Assembly (NCBI GenBank): GCA_036504075.1 | Contig: DASXVX010000052.1 | Location: 225,390 to 289,389 of the forward strand | Reading direction: 5' to 3' | DNA: 64,000 bases | From: DASXVX01 sp036504075 | Lineage (GTDB): Bacteria > Bacillota > Sulfobacillia > Symbiobacteriales > Symbiobacteriaceae | Shown: positions 20,997-31,294 of the stretch, piece after piece | Numbering within the stretch: the stretch's first letter is position 1 | Layout of the letters: the number at the start of each line of letters is the position of its first letter | Made by a program: the position numbers and the translations under genes | Notes under the pieces: model-generated | What the model was told of the DNA's origin: nothing | The model's database searches: none | The model's input: only the letters and a program-made list of their open reading frames with translations

Positions 20997-23900
20997 TGCT
21001 CTTCACTCCCAAATACTGTTCAACATCGGTGGTCTTCAGTTCGCCGGCGCTCAACCGCCGAAGGAGACCGAGCACCGTCTGGTCCCGGGAGCTCTCGGCT
21101 CCACGTGCCTTGCTGCCGACACGACGCACCGAGAACTCCAGCATGGCCACGAGCACCTGACCGTCTTCGCCGATCAACTGCAGGTCGAACTTTTGCAGGT
21201 CGGCAGGCCCCGAATTGGTATCCCGGGCTGCGGCATAGGCGTAGCACCGCTCCGGAACGGGGCCGAGCAGTTTGAGATCGCCCAGCGCAAACGGCATGTA
21301 TATGGCCTCCGGATCCTGTGTGCTCACCAGTGCGACCACCGTTTCAACGGCCCCGTCCAGCATGGACGGGTGCAGGACAAACTGCGAGAAGGATCCTTTC
21401 AAGGCCGGCGGCAGCGACAGTTCGGCCAACGCCTGCTGTCTGCCCTGGCGCAGCCGCTGAATCGAACGGAAGCCCTCTCCAAAGTACAGGCCATCGCCGG
21501 TGAAGCGTGCGTAGTACTGCTTACCGCTGACCTCCCCGGGGCACTGCTCCCGGATGACGGCCAGGTTGACTCTCGGCTGGCTCGACAGGGACTCGTTTCC
21601 GGCAAGCACCAGCGTCCCGTGGGCGTGAACCAGCCGCTGGTCCTGCTGCCCGCTGTACACCTCGACCTGCAGGGAGCCCTTGGTCGGAACAACCGCCACG
21701 TTCACTTCCTGACCAGCCAACACCGGGGCCGCCCACAGGAAATTCCTCAGCCCAACCGCCTTCTGCTCGGCCGCCAACGTTCCGGCAGCCCGCGCCATTT
21801 CCAGGAAGGCCACGCCCGGCAGGACTTTGTTCCCGTCTACCTTGTGGTCAGACAGGTAGAACTCGTCACCCGTGAAGTGCGAAGTGAACCGCTGCTCCCG
21901 CAAGTTGGAGGTATTGGCATGAACGAGGGGATGCAGCCGGGCAGCCGGGCTGTCACCAAGCTCCGCTCCTTGCTGTGAGGCGGAAACCCAGTACCGGTCT
22001 CGGGCAAACGGGTAGGTGGGCATGGAGATCCGGTCATGGGCCGCTCTGGAGTAAAGCCGCTCCCAGTCCAGTTCGTAGCCCTTTACGTACAGATCAGCCA
22101 GCACAACGTGCTTCTCCATGTACTCAGCCTCGTCGTGCTGTCCTTCCATCAACTCGGCCATCATGCGCCGGGCCAGTTCCCGAAAGGCGGGGTCAGACTT
22201 GCTCCGCTCCCCTTTGGCGCCTCCCAGCATGTAATGGCCGGATTCCCGCTTCTCCAGAACATCCTGGATGGTCCGACGGAGGTGAGCCCCGTCCCGGACC
22301 ACAAGCGCGCACCGGACCGGGAAGTGGCTCCGCCCCGTGGCCATGGTGTGGGCCATGTCCCCGATGTGCTCAGACTCGCCACCGGCGTCCAACCAGGCAG
22401 CCAGGTCCCGCAGCTTCTGGTCTAACGCCGCCGGGGTCTTGGCAGAAACCGGGATGAGACTGTAAGTGCGGGGCGCCCTGCCCGGCCTGGCGGGCAGGGC
22501 CGGCGCCTCCTCGATCACGACGTGACAGTTGGTTCCGCTGAGCCCGAACGAGCTGACGGCGGCCATTCGGGGAGCACCGTTCCGTTCCGCCCACGGTTGT
22601 AGGGTGGTGTTCACGTAGAACTGGCTGTCCTTAAACGGAACGAGCTGGTTAGGGACGCTGAAGTGAAGCGTGGGCGGCAACTTCCGATGCTTGAGCGCCA
22701 GCAGGACTTTCATTACCCCGGCCACCCCGGAAGCCATGGTCGTGTGGCCGATATTGGTCTTCACAGAACCGATGGCGCAAAACTGCCTGCGGTCCGTATA
22801 AGCGCCAAAGGACTCCCGGAGCGCCTTCATTTCGACCGAATCGCCCAGCCGGGTCCCCGTGCCGTTTGCCTCCACGTAACTGATGCGCTCGGGGTTGATT
22901 CCGAAACGCTTATATACGTCCAGCTCCAGGCTGACCTGCGCTTGCACGCTGGGAGCCGTGATCCCGTTGGACCTACCGTCCTGATTGACGGCCGATCCCC
23001 GAATCACCCCATAGATATGGTCACGATCCTCCAGAGCCTTGCGCAGCGGCTTGAGGACAACCACGCCGACACCCTCGCCAAGCACCAGGCCATCGGCCTC
23101 CTGGTCGAATGCTTTGCATTGGCCACTGGCGGAGAGCAAGTCGATCTTGCTGCTCTGAATGTGCAGGTCGGGAGCCAGAATGAGCCGGACCCCGCCGGCC
23201 AGGGCCATGTCACACTCTCCGCCGCGAATGCTCTGGCAGGCCTGATGAATGGCCACCAACGAGGAGGAGCACGCCGTGTCCAGCGTCATGTTCGGTCCGG
23301 TCAGGTTAAGGACGTACGACACACGCCCGGAGAGAATGAAGGGATTCAGCCCTGTAAACGCATAGGCGGAGTTCTCCAGCCCAGCCTGGGCCAGCACCTT
23401 CCGGTAGTCCCCGTGGGTGGCGCCCACGAAGACGCCGTACCGGCTGTTAGAAACGGCTTTGTCTGAGTAGCCGGCATCCTCCAGGGCCTTCCACGACTCC
23501 TCCAGAAAGAGCCGCTGCTGCGGGTCCATGATCTCCGCTTCCATGGGCGTAATGTTGAAGAAGAGCGGTTCAAACTTGTCGACATCCGAGACGAACCCAC
23601 CAAACCGGCAGGAGGTCTTGTTAGGCGTCCGGGGGTCCGGATCGTAGTACGCGTCCACATCCCAGCGGTCTGCGGGGATTTCCGTGACGCTGCCCGTACC
23701 GCTCTCGAGGTTTCGCCAGAACTCCGCCATATTGTTTGCGCCCGGGAAACGCCCCGACATACCGATGATCGCAATCGCTTCGTCGGCGATTTGCAGGCGG
23801 GGCGGCGCTACGGGCCGGGGGTCTGGAATGGGGGCGGCTACGGGCCGGGGGTCTGGAATGGGGGCGGCCACGGCCCTTGACGGCTCGGCCACCGCGGGCG

Positions 23901-24723
23901 GCAGGCTCTTGGTCTTCAGCGCCAGCTTGCTGCGTGATAGCGCAGGTAGTTCGGGCGCATTGCTCTCGGGAACCTCGCTGGTGGCAGCAGGCGCCCTCCC
24001 GAACTGCTGGCGCAGTCCTCCAATCCGCTGCGCCAGCAGGCCGGCGTTGGGGCATTCATATAGAATCACTGCATCCATATTCAGGCCGAATGCCGTGTTC
24101 AGTGCCCGAACAATCTCAACCCCGTTTATGGAGTCAATGCCCAGGTCCTTGAAACTGGCATCTTCATCGAACTCGTCGGCCGGAACATGCAGCATATCGC
24201 CCAGAATGCGGACCACCTCGGTCCGCACGCCGGACTCTGAAGTGCGCCTGACGGGAGGGGCCGGGGGCGCCTTCTCGACGCTGTCCGGATGTGCTTTCTC
24301 CAAGCTGGCCGACTGCATGATCGTCCGCCCGGTCTTACTCGCGACAAAGGCGGCAAGTTGCTCCACCGTGGCATATTCGTAAAGCACCACGGCATCCAGA
24401 CTCAGGCCGAACGCAGTGTTAATCGCCCGAATGATCTCGACGCCGTTGATGGAATCAACGCCCAAGTCCTTGAAGCTGGCGCCGGCCTCCAGGTCACCTT
24501 CGGCAAGATGCAGGCAATCGCAGATCACCGCCACCAGGCGGTCCCCCACCGCTTCTTCAGCTCCCGCCTGGGGTCCTGAAGCCGCTTGCGGCCTGAGCAG
24601 AGGGCGGTCGGTCAAGGCGGGTGGGTGGGCGCTTCCCTTCAGCAGACCAACAAGAGACGCCTGCGCTTCTGCTCGGGAGATCTCGCCGCGGGCCAGTCTT
24701 TGATAGACCTCCAGCTCGTTCAT
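20989..24723 (-). CDS. Trans-AT polyketide synthase PKS4: ACP-ACP-KS8(non-elongating)-DH
   Basis: About 1244 residues. I chose ATG at 24723, which gives a 4-bp ATGA overlap with PKS3 and has GGGGAAGG upstream. A GTG at 24741 is less likely. Residues 1-31 are a docking segment. Two tandem ACPs follow, with LGVDSINGVE (Ser about 91) and LGIDSINGVE (about 194), the signature shared by the beta-branching ACPs of this cluster. They should carry the intermediate processed by the ECH domain at the end of PKS3. A linker with a KLALK motif and a duplicated decapeptide leads to KS8 (DTACSSS about 483). In KS8 the motif HGTGT reads NGTGT (Asn about 620), the usual mark of a non-elongating KS0. The DH keeps HxxxGxxxxP (about 959) and LDGAVE (about 1123). 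The C-terminus (about 1208-1244) is a docking segment facing PKS5. There is no KR, so the DH may dehydrate or shift a double bond on a chain passed on without extension. Confidence 0.93.
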   Translation of the reverse strand: MNELEVYQRLARGEISRAEAQASLVGLLKGSAHPPALTDRPLLRPQAASGPQAGAEEAVGDRLVAVICDCLHLAEGDLEAGASFKDLGVDSINGVEIIRAINTAFGLSLDAVVLYEYATVEQLAAFVASKTGRTIMQSASLEKAHPDSVEKAPPAPPVRRTSESGVRTEVVRILGDMLHVPADEFDEDASFKDLGIDSINGVEIVRALNTAFGLNMDAVILYECPNAGLLAQRIGGLRQQFGRAPAATSEVPESNAPELPALSRSKLALKTKSLPPAVAEPSRAVAAPIPDPRPVAAPIPDPRPVAPPRLQIADEAIAIIGMSGRFPGANNMAEFWRNLESGTGSVTEIPADRWDVDAYYDPDPRTPNKTSCRFGGFVSDVDKFEPLFFNITPMEAEIMDPQQRLFLEESWKALEDAGYSDKAVSNSRYGVFVGATHGDYRKVLAQAGLENSAYAFTGLNPFILSGRVSYVLNLTGPNMTLDTACSSSLVAIHQACQSIRGGECDMALAGGVRLILAPDLHIQSSKIDLLSASGQCKAFDQEADGLVLGEGVGVVVLKPLRKALEDRDHIYGVIRGSAVNQDGRSNGITAPSVQAQVSLELDVYKRFGINPERISYVEANGTGTRLGDSVEMKALRESFGAYTDRRQFCAIGSVKTNIGHTTMASGVAGVMKVLLALKHRKLPPTLHFSVPNQLVPFKDSQFYVNTTLQPWAERNGAPRMAAVSSFGLSGTNCHVVIEEAPALPARPGRAPRTYSLIPVSAKTPAALDQKLRDLAAWLDAGGESEHIGDMAHTMATGRSHFPVRCALVVRDGAHLRRTIQDVLEKRESGHYMLGGAKGERSKSDPAFRELARRMMAELMEGQHDEAEYMEKHVVLADLYVKGYELDWERLYSRAAHDRISMPTYPFARDRYWVSASQQGAELGDSPAARLHPLVHANTSNLREQRFTSHFTGDEFYLSDHKVDGNKVLPGVAFLEMARAAGTLAAEQKAVGLRNFLWAAPVLAGQEVNVAVVPTKGSLQVEVYSGQQDQRLVHAHGTLVLAGNESLSSQPRVNLAVIREQCPGEVSGKQYYARFTGDGLYFGEGFRSIQRLRQGRQQALAELSLPPALKGSFSQFVLHPSMLDGAVETVVALVSTQDPEAIYMPFALGDLKLLGPVPERCYAYAAARDTNSGPADLQKFDLQLIGEDGQVLVAMLEFSVRRVGSKARGAESSRDQTVLGLLRRLSAGELKTTDVEQYLGVKSNG
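23807..23866 (-). repeat. Two tandem 30-bp repeats in the PKS4 ACP-KS linker
   Basis: A 30-bp unit beginning GCTACGGGCCGGGGGTCTGG occurs at 23807-23836 and is repeated exactly at 23837-23866, followed by a few bases of a third copy. It keeps the reading frame and duplicates a Pro/Ala decapeptide (PIPDPRPVAA) in the flexible linker before KS8. It is probably a replication-slippage product without catalytic meaning. Confidence 0.9.
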
Positions 24724-27700
24724 AGTGCTGCCTTCCCCCACAATTCCTGCCTGAGTTGTAACGCCTGTTCCGGTGTGATCTCTCCGGCCTCCAACTTGCG
24801 CAAAATCTGGTCGACAGGATCGCCCGAATCCTGCACCTCAGGAGCTGAGTAGCTGGTCGGCCCAAGCGCGTCCTTGGCTTTCAACGCGATCCGCCCCGGG
24901 GTCCGCACCTCGGCTGCGCTCGCGGCCGCCACCGGGGCCATCGGCTCCGCCGGCTGAGCCCCGCGGGCAAAGAAGTACTCAATGCGCTTGCGAACTTCCG
25001 GATGGGAGAATGTCTCGCCATGCATCCGTGCTTCCTGCTCGATGACCTCGGAGAGGTGGTCCAACACCCGCCGCGAGAGTTCCCGTTTCAGCACCCTGAG
25101 CGTGTGCACGGGCTTGTCCGCCAGCGTTCGGGCGATGGCCAGGGCCTCCGTCACAACCTGATTCCGCTGCCGGAATAGCACCGAAGCGCAGCGTTGCTTC
25201 AATTCCTCGCCGGTGAAGGACCCGGCGGTATACATCATCTCTGTGGCCAGATTGCCGCCCAGCTTCTCCTTCAGAATCCAGGTAGCACCCATGCCGGGGG
25301 TAAAGCCATACTTGGTGAAAACAGCGCTGTAGATGCTCTCCTCGGACATGACGATGATGTCGGCATAAAGCCCGAACAACAGGCCTCCGCCCGAGGCGTG
25401 TCCCTGAATGGCTGCGATCACTGGAACGCCGGCCTCCAACAGGCCCTGGTACAGGAATGGAATGTCGGTAAACTGGTTCCGGTTGTCCGCGATACCAAGC
25501 AATTGCGCTTGTGTGCCACCCATGCAGAACACGTTGTCGTAACCAGTCACAATAATGGCCTTGATATTCTCGTTCTGCTTCATGGTGGCGAACCGCGACA
25601 TGAGGCCGGCGATCATGGCGTCCGAGAACATGTTCCGGTTCTTCGCGTCCCGCATGGTCACCAGAGCGATGCTGCCGTCGATGATCTCCAGGGTCACCTC
25701 ATCCCCCGCGTAGGCCAGGGCCTGCTTGTCCAGGTCGGTCTGGGGAGATTTCAGTGGCTGTGATTGTGGTCTGGGCTTCAAGGCTTCCGGTCGGGACAGG
25801 GGCGGCGCGGGGATCTGTGGCGCCGGCTGCTCCTGCTTACCCGCCCGGAACCAGTGCCGCTTCTTTTCAAACGGATATGTGGGCAACGAGATCCGGTGGG
25901 GCAACGGCGGCTGATGCAGTTGATTCCAATCGACCTCGCCGCCGTGTACCCAGAGCTGCGCCAGCTCCGTCAAGGCTCCGCCGATGACCTGTTCTTCCGC
26001 CCGCGCACCGGGAGCCGCTTCCTTCGTCGCGTTTGCGGTACAGAGTTGGGTGATCTGCTCGTCTCCGCGGCCAAACGCCTCCAGCTTCCCAATCGCCTCC
26101 CGGGCGCTGCTGACGACCAGGGCCAGGCGTTCCTCCATGGCTTCCCGACCGATCTGCAGCGTATATGCCACGTCGGCCAGGCTCGGGCCATCGCCTGCGG
26201 ACAGCCGGTGCGCATCTCCGCCAAGTTGGCGCGAGAGATACGCCGCCAGTTGCTCCAGATTGGTGCATTCCCGGAATACCAGCCCGTCGATCTCGCAGTG
26301 GTACCGTTCGCTGAGGAGCTGCGCCAGTTGTGCTTGCGTTCCTGCGTCCAGACCATATTCCTCGAAATCGTCGGTCGGTCCGATATCCTGCGGATGGATG
26401 CCGAGCAACAGGGCCAGCATTTCCGCCAATTCTTGCCGAAGCTCATCCCGAGCCTCACCGGCCAGCATCCGCTTCAGGAACCTGGCCAGGTTGGCTGCAA
26501 ACTCGTTCAGCCGCTCCCTGGTCCGTGCGGACAAGACCAGCAATTGCGGGCCGCAGGCAGTCGGCTGTTCCGCCACGGTTGGCACGTACTCTTCCAGGAC
26601 GACATGCGCGTTCGCACCGCCGAACCCGAAGGAGCTTACGCCTGCCCGCCGTGGCAGCTCGCGTCCGTGCTCATCCAGAATCGGCACCCATGGCTGGGTC
26701 CGCTCCACAATATAGAACGGGCTCCCGTCAAGCTGAATGTACGGGTTGAGTTCCTGGAACTGAGCATTACCGGGCAGTAGCTTGTGCTGCATGGACAGAA
26801 TCACCCTGATCACACCGGCAATCCCGGCAGCCGCCTCAAGGTGGCCGATGTTCGTCTTGACCGACCCCAGACCGCAGTGGACCCGTTTCACGTCCGTAAG
26901 GCCCCATTGCCTGTACAGCTTGTCAAAGGCCTTCCGGAGCCCGTTCACCTCAACGGGGTCGCCAAGGCTGGTTCCGGTCCCGTGCGCCTCAATGTAGCCT
27001 ACCGTGCTGGGATCGAACCCGGCCTTCTCGTAGACCCGGACGAGCAACTCCTCCTGAGCGTTGGGGTTAGGTGTGGTCAGCGTATTGGCGTGGCCGCCGT
27101 GATTGACCGAGCTCCCCTTGATCACTGCGTAGATGTGATCCCCGTCCTGGACGGCCTTACTTAGCGGCTTCAGGAAGATCGCCCCGGAACCCTCGCCACG
27201 CACATAGCCATTGGCCCGCTTATCAAACGTTTTGCAGGTGCCGTCCCGGCTCAGCATGCCGGCCTTGCTGAACGCGATGAACAGCATGGGGCTGACCATT
27301 ACGTTGATGCCACCAGCAATCGCCAGGTCACAGTCACCGTTTCGAATCGATTCAACCGCCCTGTGAATGGCGATCAGAGAACTGGAACAGGCAGTGTCAA
27401 TGGGTTCGCTCGGACCCCGGAAATTGAACCAGTAGGAAATCCGGTTCACCAAAATGCAATGGGACAGGCCCGTCGAAGCATGGGCCTCGATGGGCACGCC
27501 GTTTTCTTTGAGCAGATCGTAGTAGTCCATGGTGGCTACGCCTGCAAAGAGGCCGGTCCGGGTGCCGGACAGGGCACCGGGCCGGTAGCCTGCATCCTCA
27601 ATGGTCTTCCAGACCGTCTGCAGGAAGATCCGTTGCTGGGGATCCATCAGCTCCGCCTCACGGGGCGAAACGCCAAAGAACCGGCTGTCGAACTTGTCGA

Positions 27701-30700
27701 CCTCGCGCATGAACCCGCCCCATTTCGCCCAGGTCTTGTTGGGCTCATGGCCGGATTCACCGTAGCAGGCCTTCCAGTCCCACCGGTCGGCGGGCACTTC
27801 GCTGATCAGGCTGCGCTCCTCGACCTGATTGCTCCAAAACTCGTCCAGATCATCCGACAGCGGGAATACGCCGCTCATGCCAATGATCGCGATCGGCTCA
27901 TCGGCTCGGGCCTGGGCCGACGCCGGCGCGGCCGGCTGGGCGACCGGCTCCGCGGCCGCCGGTACCGGTCCCGCCGTCGGCGACTGGCTGGGGTGGAACA
28001 GCCCGGACTGCTGCGGCGCGCTCGGGGCAGTCAGAGCAGTCAGGGCAGGTGTGGCAGTCGGAGCGGATTCCGGCGCCGGCTCGGCAACCGCCAGGACCTT
28101 CTCCAGTGCGCCCTGGTGGTTCGTCAGGAGGAAGTCGGCGAACGACTTCAGGTTCGAATGCTCGAAGAACACGGCAGGCGTCAGCCTCAGGCCGTACTTG
28201 ACGTTGACCTTGTCTACGAAGTCAGTGAGCGAGATGGAGTTGAATCCATACTCGCTCATCTCTTTGGTCGGGGAGATATCCTTGGTCTTGACCCGGAGGA
28301 TTTCACTGACGATCTGAGCGAGACTTTCCGAGACGGCCCCGGCCAGCACTGGCCGATTAGTCCCGGCAATCTCGGCCGACTGAGCCGGTGCAGCCTCCGG
28401 AATTCCAAGCGTCCGCTTCAGCCTGGCACGTTCCCCCCTGGCAACCACGACCTGTGGTTCACCGGAGCCGAGAGCCAGCCGGAGCGCCTCCATCCCCTGC
28501 TCCGTATCCAGGGGCCGCATACCGAAGGTGTTCAGGAAGAATGACCGCGTCGCCTCATTTACCCGAATGCCACCTTCGTCCCAGAGCCCCCAGTTGACGG
28601 AAACGGTCCTGCCTCTGCGCTCTCCCTTGCTCCGCAGCAGCTCACGCTGCTGCGCAAACTCGTCCAGGAAACTGTTAGCAAAAGCGTAGTCACACTGTCC
28701 GACGTTCCCCGCCACCGCCGCCACCGACGAGAACATGACGAAGAAGTCCAGATCCTCATTCTGCGTCGCCAGGTCCAGGTTGGCCGTGCCGAATACCTTG
28801 GGCGCGATTACCTCTCTAGCCGTCTCGACCGTCTTCTTGGCAATCAGCGCATCCCGGGTCACACCCGCAAGTTGGAAAACGCCGTTGATCTGATGGAAGC
28901 GTGTTTTGATTCCGGCAACCAGACCGGCCACCTCGGACTCCCGGGCCACATCGCTGCGCATGAATGCGACTTCCGAACCCAGGGCCCGGATTTCGTCCAG
29001 CACGGCCTGCTTCTCGGGACCGGGCTCAGTACGACCTGTCAGGACCAACGTCGCCCTGACGGACCGGGCGATATGCCGGGCCAGCGAAAGGCCGATGCCG
29101 CCGGTCCCGCCGGTGATCAAGTAGACCCCGCCGTCCTTGACCGGCAGACGACTATCGGCACCCTCCGGCCGGAATTCCTCAATCCGCTTTATCAGCCGGC
29201 GACCCTCAACATAGCGGATCTCCGCCTGATCATCGAATGTGTCCAGTTCACGGAGAATCAAATCGGCTATCGCCTGGGCCGACAGCGAGGTCGGCGCTTC
29301 CACGGTCCTGCACAACCAGTGCTGGTTCTCCTGGTATACCGTCCTGGTGAATCCACCCATGGCCGCGTGTGGCAGCCGGCAAGGCCCCGGGTGCCCCGGG
29401 TGAATATGGAGCAGCCGCACAGCCTCCAGTCGGGATTCCACCAGGCTCCGCACCAGGGAAAGGGAGGAATAGAAGCCCCACTCCAACTGAGCTGCCAGGT
29501 CGGCCCCTTCGCAGGCGCAACCCTGCCGTGACCACAGGTGTGCAACGTTCCGAGGCCGAATGCCACGCGTCTGGAACGCCTGGAGCAGCTTCCGGTAGTC
29601 ATCCTCATGGCGGGGGTTGATTTCGAAAAGATCGTCCGAATGCGCCCGGAACCGGTCTCCGGGCTTCACCACCACGGGGCGGACGCCGGAGCGGGTCTGA
29701 CGGAGCGCTTCGGATAGCCGGAGGTCGGTGTCAAAGAGCACGAGGTCACCCGTGGCCGGGGCTGATACCGTGGCGGTCGGCGCTTCCTCCCAGCGAACAC
29801 GGGCATAGACCATATCCCCGGCCAGGCGCGCCCCCTGCAAGTCCGCCTCCGCCAGTACCTTCAGGCCGAAACCCTTTACTCGTACCAGCAGCCGCCCTTC
29901 ATCGTCCACGATCACGACATCGAAACGCTTGTCGGCCTGACCGGCAGACGCGGCGCCCGTCGCGTAGGCGTAGCACTTTTCGGGCAGGGGTTGCAGGATC
30001 TCGATCTCGCCCACCGCGTAAGGAAGCGACAGACCGGTTTCGGACTCGTCAATAAGCCCGATCACGGCTTCCAGCGCCCCGTCCAACAGGGACGGGTGAA
30101 GGACAAAACCAGCCGGCATCCCCTTGATGCCGGCTGGGAGTTCAAGGCGCGCAAGCGCCTCGTTTTTGCTGCAATACAGGTGCCGGATCGTCTGAAAGCT
30201 TGGTCCCAGCGTCAGGCCACGCTCCTGGAACTTGCGAACCGCCTCCGGTCCGTCGAGCCGAGTCAAACACCGGCTCCGTATCTGGGCGAGGTCCAGGACA
30301 GGTCCGGCAGACCCAGATTCAGCTTCTCCGTAGATAAGCTTCCCCTGGCTGTGAACCGTCTGTACACCGCTCGCCCCGATGCTCGTGACCCTGTAGTCAA
30401 CCTGATCGTTCTCCGGACCCAGCGGGTAGAGACTGATCTTCACGTCGACATGGTCATCGCCCGGTGCAAGCTTCACTGGCAGCGTCCAAACGACGTCCGT
30501 GATCTTCCGGACCCGGTTCTCTCTGCTGGCTATGTTGCCGGCGGCCCTGGCCATTTCCAGGTGGGCAACGCCAGGCAGCACCTTGTCGGTGCCTACCACA
30601 TGGTCGCGCAGGTAGAACTCATCGCCACTGAGTCGCTTGTAAAAGCACTGTTCCTCCAAGGTCGATCCGTTGCTGTCCAGCAGGGGGTGCAACCCCTCGG

Positions 30701-31184
30701 AGGGACGCTGTTCCGTCGATCCCTGCTCTTTGACCCAGTACCGATCCCTGTCATACGGATAGCTCGGCAGGGAAACCCGCCGGAATTGATCGTTCTGGTA
30801 CAGGCGCGCCCAGCCCAGCTGCAGACCGGATTGATAGGCTCCGGCCAGCGCCGTCAGGTTGTCCCGGTAGGCGCCCGTAGTCTTGTCACGGCTGGCGGCC
30901 AACTCCGTCAGCAGCCGGTCCGCCTGGTCCCGGGAACAGGTCTGACCGGTGGTCGGTGACGCCTCCCGCAGTTTGGCCGTAAGCTCTTCGACGTTCTGCA
31001 CTACGAGCGCCAAGCGAACCGGGAAGTGTGTTCTCCCGACCAGCAGGGTGTAGGCAATGTCGCCCAACGAACGTGGCGTGCCTTCTTCGTTCAGCCAGTC
31101 AGCGAGCTGCCAAACGCGCTTGCTCAACGCACTCTCTGTCCTGGCGGAAATGGGAATGAAGTAATGCCGCTCTTTTTGGTGCAT
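24720..31184 (-). CDS. Trans-AT polyketide synthase PKS3: KS-flanking region-DH-KR-ACP-KS7(LINKS)-ECH
   Basis: 2154 residues. The first 150 or so are not a docking domain. They are the flanking region that normally follows a KS (ISARTESALSKRV, then IAYTLLVGRTHFP), so the protein completes the module started by KS6 at the end of PKS2. Next come a DH (about 165-450) and a KR (TGGTGGIG about 690, Tyr about 831). The DH motif reads HVVGTDKVLP, with Gly one place early, and LLDGALE. An ACP follows with YGFNSISL (Asn for the usual Asp, Ser kept, about 981). Then KS7 (DTACSSS about 1263, EAHGTGT, KTNIGH), a Ser-less ACP-like insert (YGLDAGT, about 1613), and a crotonase-fold ECH domain (about 1831-2071) with an HASGGGLLFG oxyanion loop. 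A linker with RIALK and a docking segment (2120-2154) end the protein. The ECH is probably the decarboxylase of HMGS-type beta-branching, acting on the PKS4 tandem ACPs. Confidence 0.94.
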   Translation of the reverse strand: MHQKERHYFIPISARTESALSKRVWQLADWLNEEGTPRSLGDIAYTLLVGRTHFPVRLALVVQNVEELTAKLREASPTTGQTCSRDQADRLLTELAASRDKTTGAYRDNLTALAGAYQSGLQLGWARLYQNDQFRRVSLPSYPYDRDRYWVKEQGSTEQRPSEGLHPLLDSNGSTLEEQCFYKRLSGDEFYLRDHVVGTDKVLPGVAHLEMARAAGNIASRENRVRKITDVVWTLPVKLAPGDDHVDVKISLYPLGPENDQVDYRVTSIGASGVQTVHSQGKLIYGEAESGSAGPVLDLAQIRSRCLTRLDGPEAVRKFQERGLTLGPSFQTIRHLYCSKNEALARLELPAGIKGMPAGFVLHPSLLDGALEAVIGLIDESETGLSLPYAVGEIEILQPLPEKCYAYATGAASAGQADKRFDVVIVDDEGRLLVRVKGFGLKVLAEADLQGARLAGDMVYARVRWEEAPTATVSAPATGDLVLFDTDLRLSEALRQTRSGVRPVVVKPGDRFRAHSDDLFEINPRHEDDYRKLLQAFQTRGIRPRNVAHLWSRQGCACEGADLAAQLEWGFYSSLSLVRSLVESRLEAVRLLHIHPGHPGPCRLPHAAMGGFTRTVYQENQHWLCRTVEAPTSLSAQAIADLILRELDTFDDQAEIRYVEGRRLIKRIEEFRPEGADSRLPVKDGGVYLITGGTGGIGLSLARHIARSVRATLVLTGRTEPGPEKQAVLDEIRALGSEVAFMRSDVARESEVAGLVAGIKTRFHQINGVFQLAGVTRDALIAKKTVETAREVIAPKVFGTANLDLATQNEDLDFFVMFSSVAAVAGNVGQCDYAFANSFLDEFAQQRELLRSKGERRGRTVSVNWGLWDEGGIRVNEATRSFFLNTFGMRPLDTEQGMEALRLALGSGEPQVVVARGERARLKRTLGIPEAAPAQSAEIAGTNRPVLAGAVSESLAQIVSEILRVKTKDISPTKEMSEYGFNSISLTDFVDKVNVKYGLRLTPAVFFEHSNLKSFADFLLTNHQGALEKVLAVAEPAPESAPTATPALTALTAPSAPQQSGLFHPSQSPTAGPVPAAAEPVAQPAAPASAQARADEPIAIIGMSGVFPLSDDLDEFWSNQVEERSLISEVPADRWDWKACYGESGHEPNKTWAKWGGFMREVDKFDSRFFGVSPREAELMDPQQRIFLQTVWKTIEDAGYRPGALSGTRTGLFAGVATMDYYDLLKENGVPIEAHASTGLSHCILVNRISYWFNFRGPSEPIDTACSSSLIAIHRAVESIRNGDCDLAIAGGINVMVSPMLFIAFSKAGMLSRDGTCKTFDKRANGYVRGEGSGAIFLKPLSKAVQDGDHIYAVIKGSSVNHGGHANTLTTPNPNAQEELLVRVYEKAGFDPSTVGYIEAHGTGTSLGDPVEVNGLRKAFDKLYRQWGLTDVKRVHCGLGSVKTNIGHLEAAAGIAGVIRVILSMQHKLLPGNAQFQELNPYIQLDGSPFYIVERTQPWVPILDEHGRELPRRAGVSSFGFGGANAHVVLEEYVPTVAEQPTACGPQLLVLSARTRERLNEFAANLARFLKRMLAGEARDELRQELAEMLALLLGIHPQDIGPTDDFEEYGLDAGTQAQLAQLLSERYHCEIDGLVFRECTNLEQLAAYLSRQLGGDAHRLSAGDGPSLADVAYTLQIGREAMEERLALVVSSAREAIGKLEAFGRGDEQITQLCTANATKEAAPGARAEEQVIGGALTELAQLWVHGGEVDWNQLHQPPLPHRISLPTYPFEKKRHWFRAGKQEQPAPQIPAPPLSRPEALKPRPQSQPLKSPQTDLDKQALAYAGDEVTLEIIDGSIALVTMRDAKNRNMFSDAMIAGLMSRFATMKQNENIKAIIVTGYDNVFCMGGTQAQLLGIADNRNQFTDIPFLYQGLLEAGVPVIAAIQGHASGGGLLFGLYADIIVMSEESIYSAVFTKYGFTPGMGATWILKEKLGGNLATEMMYTAGSFTGEELKQRCASVLFRQRNQVVTEALAIARTLADKPVHTLRVLKRELSRRVLDHLSEVIEQEARMHGETFSHPEVRKRIEYFFARGAQPAEPMAPVAAASAAEVRTPGRIALKAKDALGPTSYSAPEVQDSGDPVDQILRKLEAGEITPEQALQLRQELWGKAAL

Positions 31185-31225
31185 CTGGTTCTACACCCTC
31201 CCAATGGTCGGTCTGCCAACGCATC

Positions 31226-31273
31226 AACGGTTCATGGGCGCCGCTCCCTCAGGAATGGCGCCCATGAACCGTT
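31226..31273 (-). repeat. Perfect 17-bp inverted repeat between PKS2 and PKS3
   Basis: Arms at 31226-31242 (AACGGTTCATGGGCGCC) and 31257-31273 are perfect reverse complements around a 14-nt loop. The repeat fills much of the 110-bp gap between the PKS2 stop and the PKS3 ATG, the only long gap between PKS genes. On the transcribed strand no U-run follows; a GGGAGGG ribosome site for PKS3 comes next. A simple intrinsic terminator is therefore unlikely. An mRNA-stabilising, processing or pausing hairpin fits better. Confidence 0.85.
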
Positions 31274-31294
31274 CGTGCTTGCCGGGTTCCTTCG

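Noticed and set aside
23807..23866. 30-bp tandem repeat as a CRISPR or regulatory array
   Set aside because: It has only two direct copies without spacers, in frame inside a Pro/Ala linker.
24721..24741. GTG at 24741 as the PKS4 start
   Set aside because: The ATG at 24723 has GGGGAAGG at good spacing and the usual ATGA overlap. The upstream GTG would make the purine run part of the coding sequence.
31226..31273. Hairpin between PKS2 and PKS3 as an intrinsic terminator
   Set aside because: No U-run follows on the transcribed strand, and termination here would cut off five downstream PKS genes.
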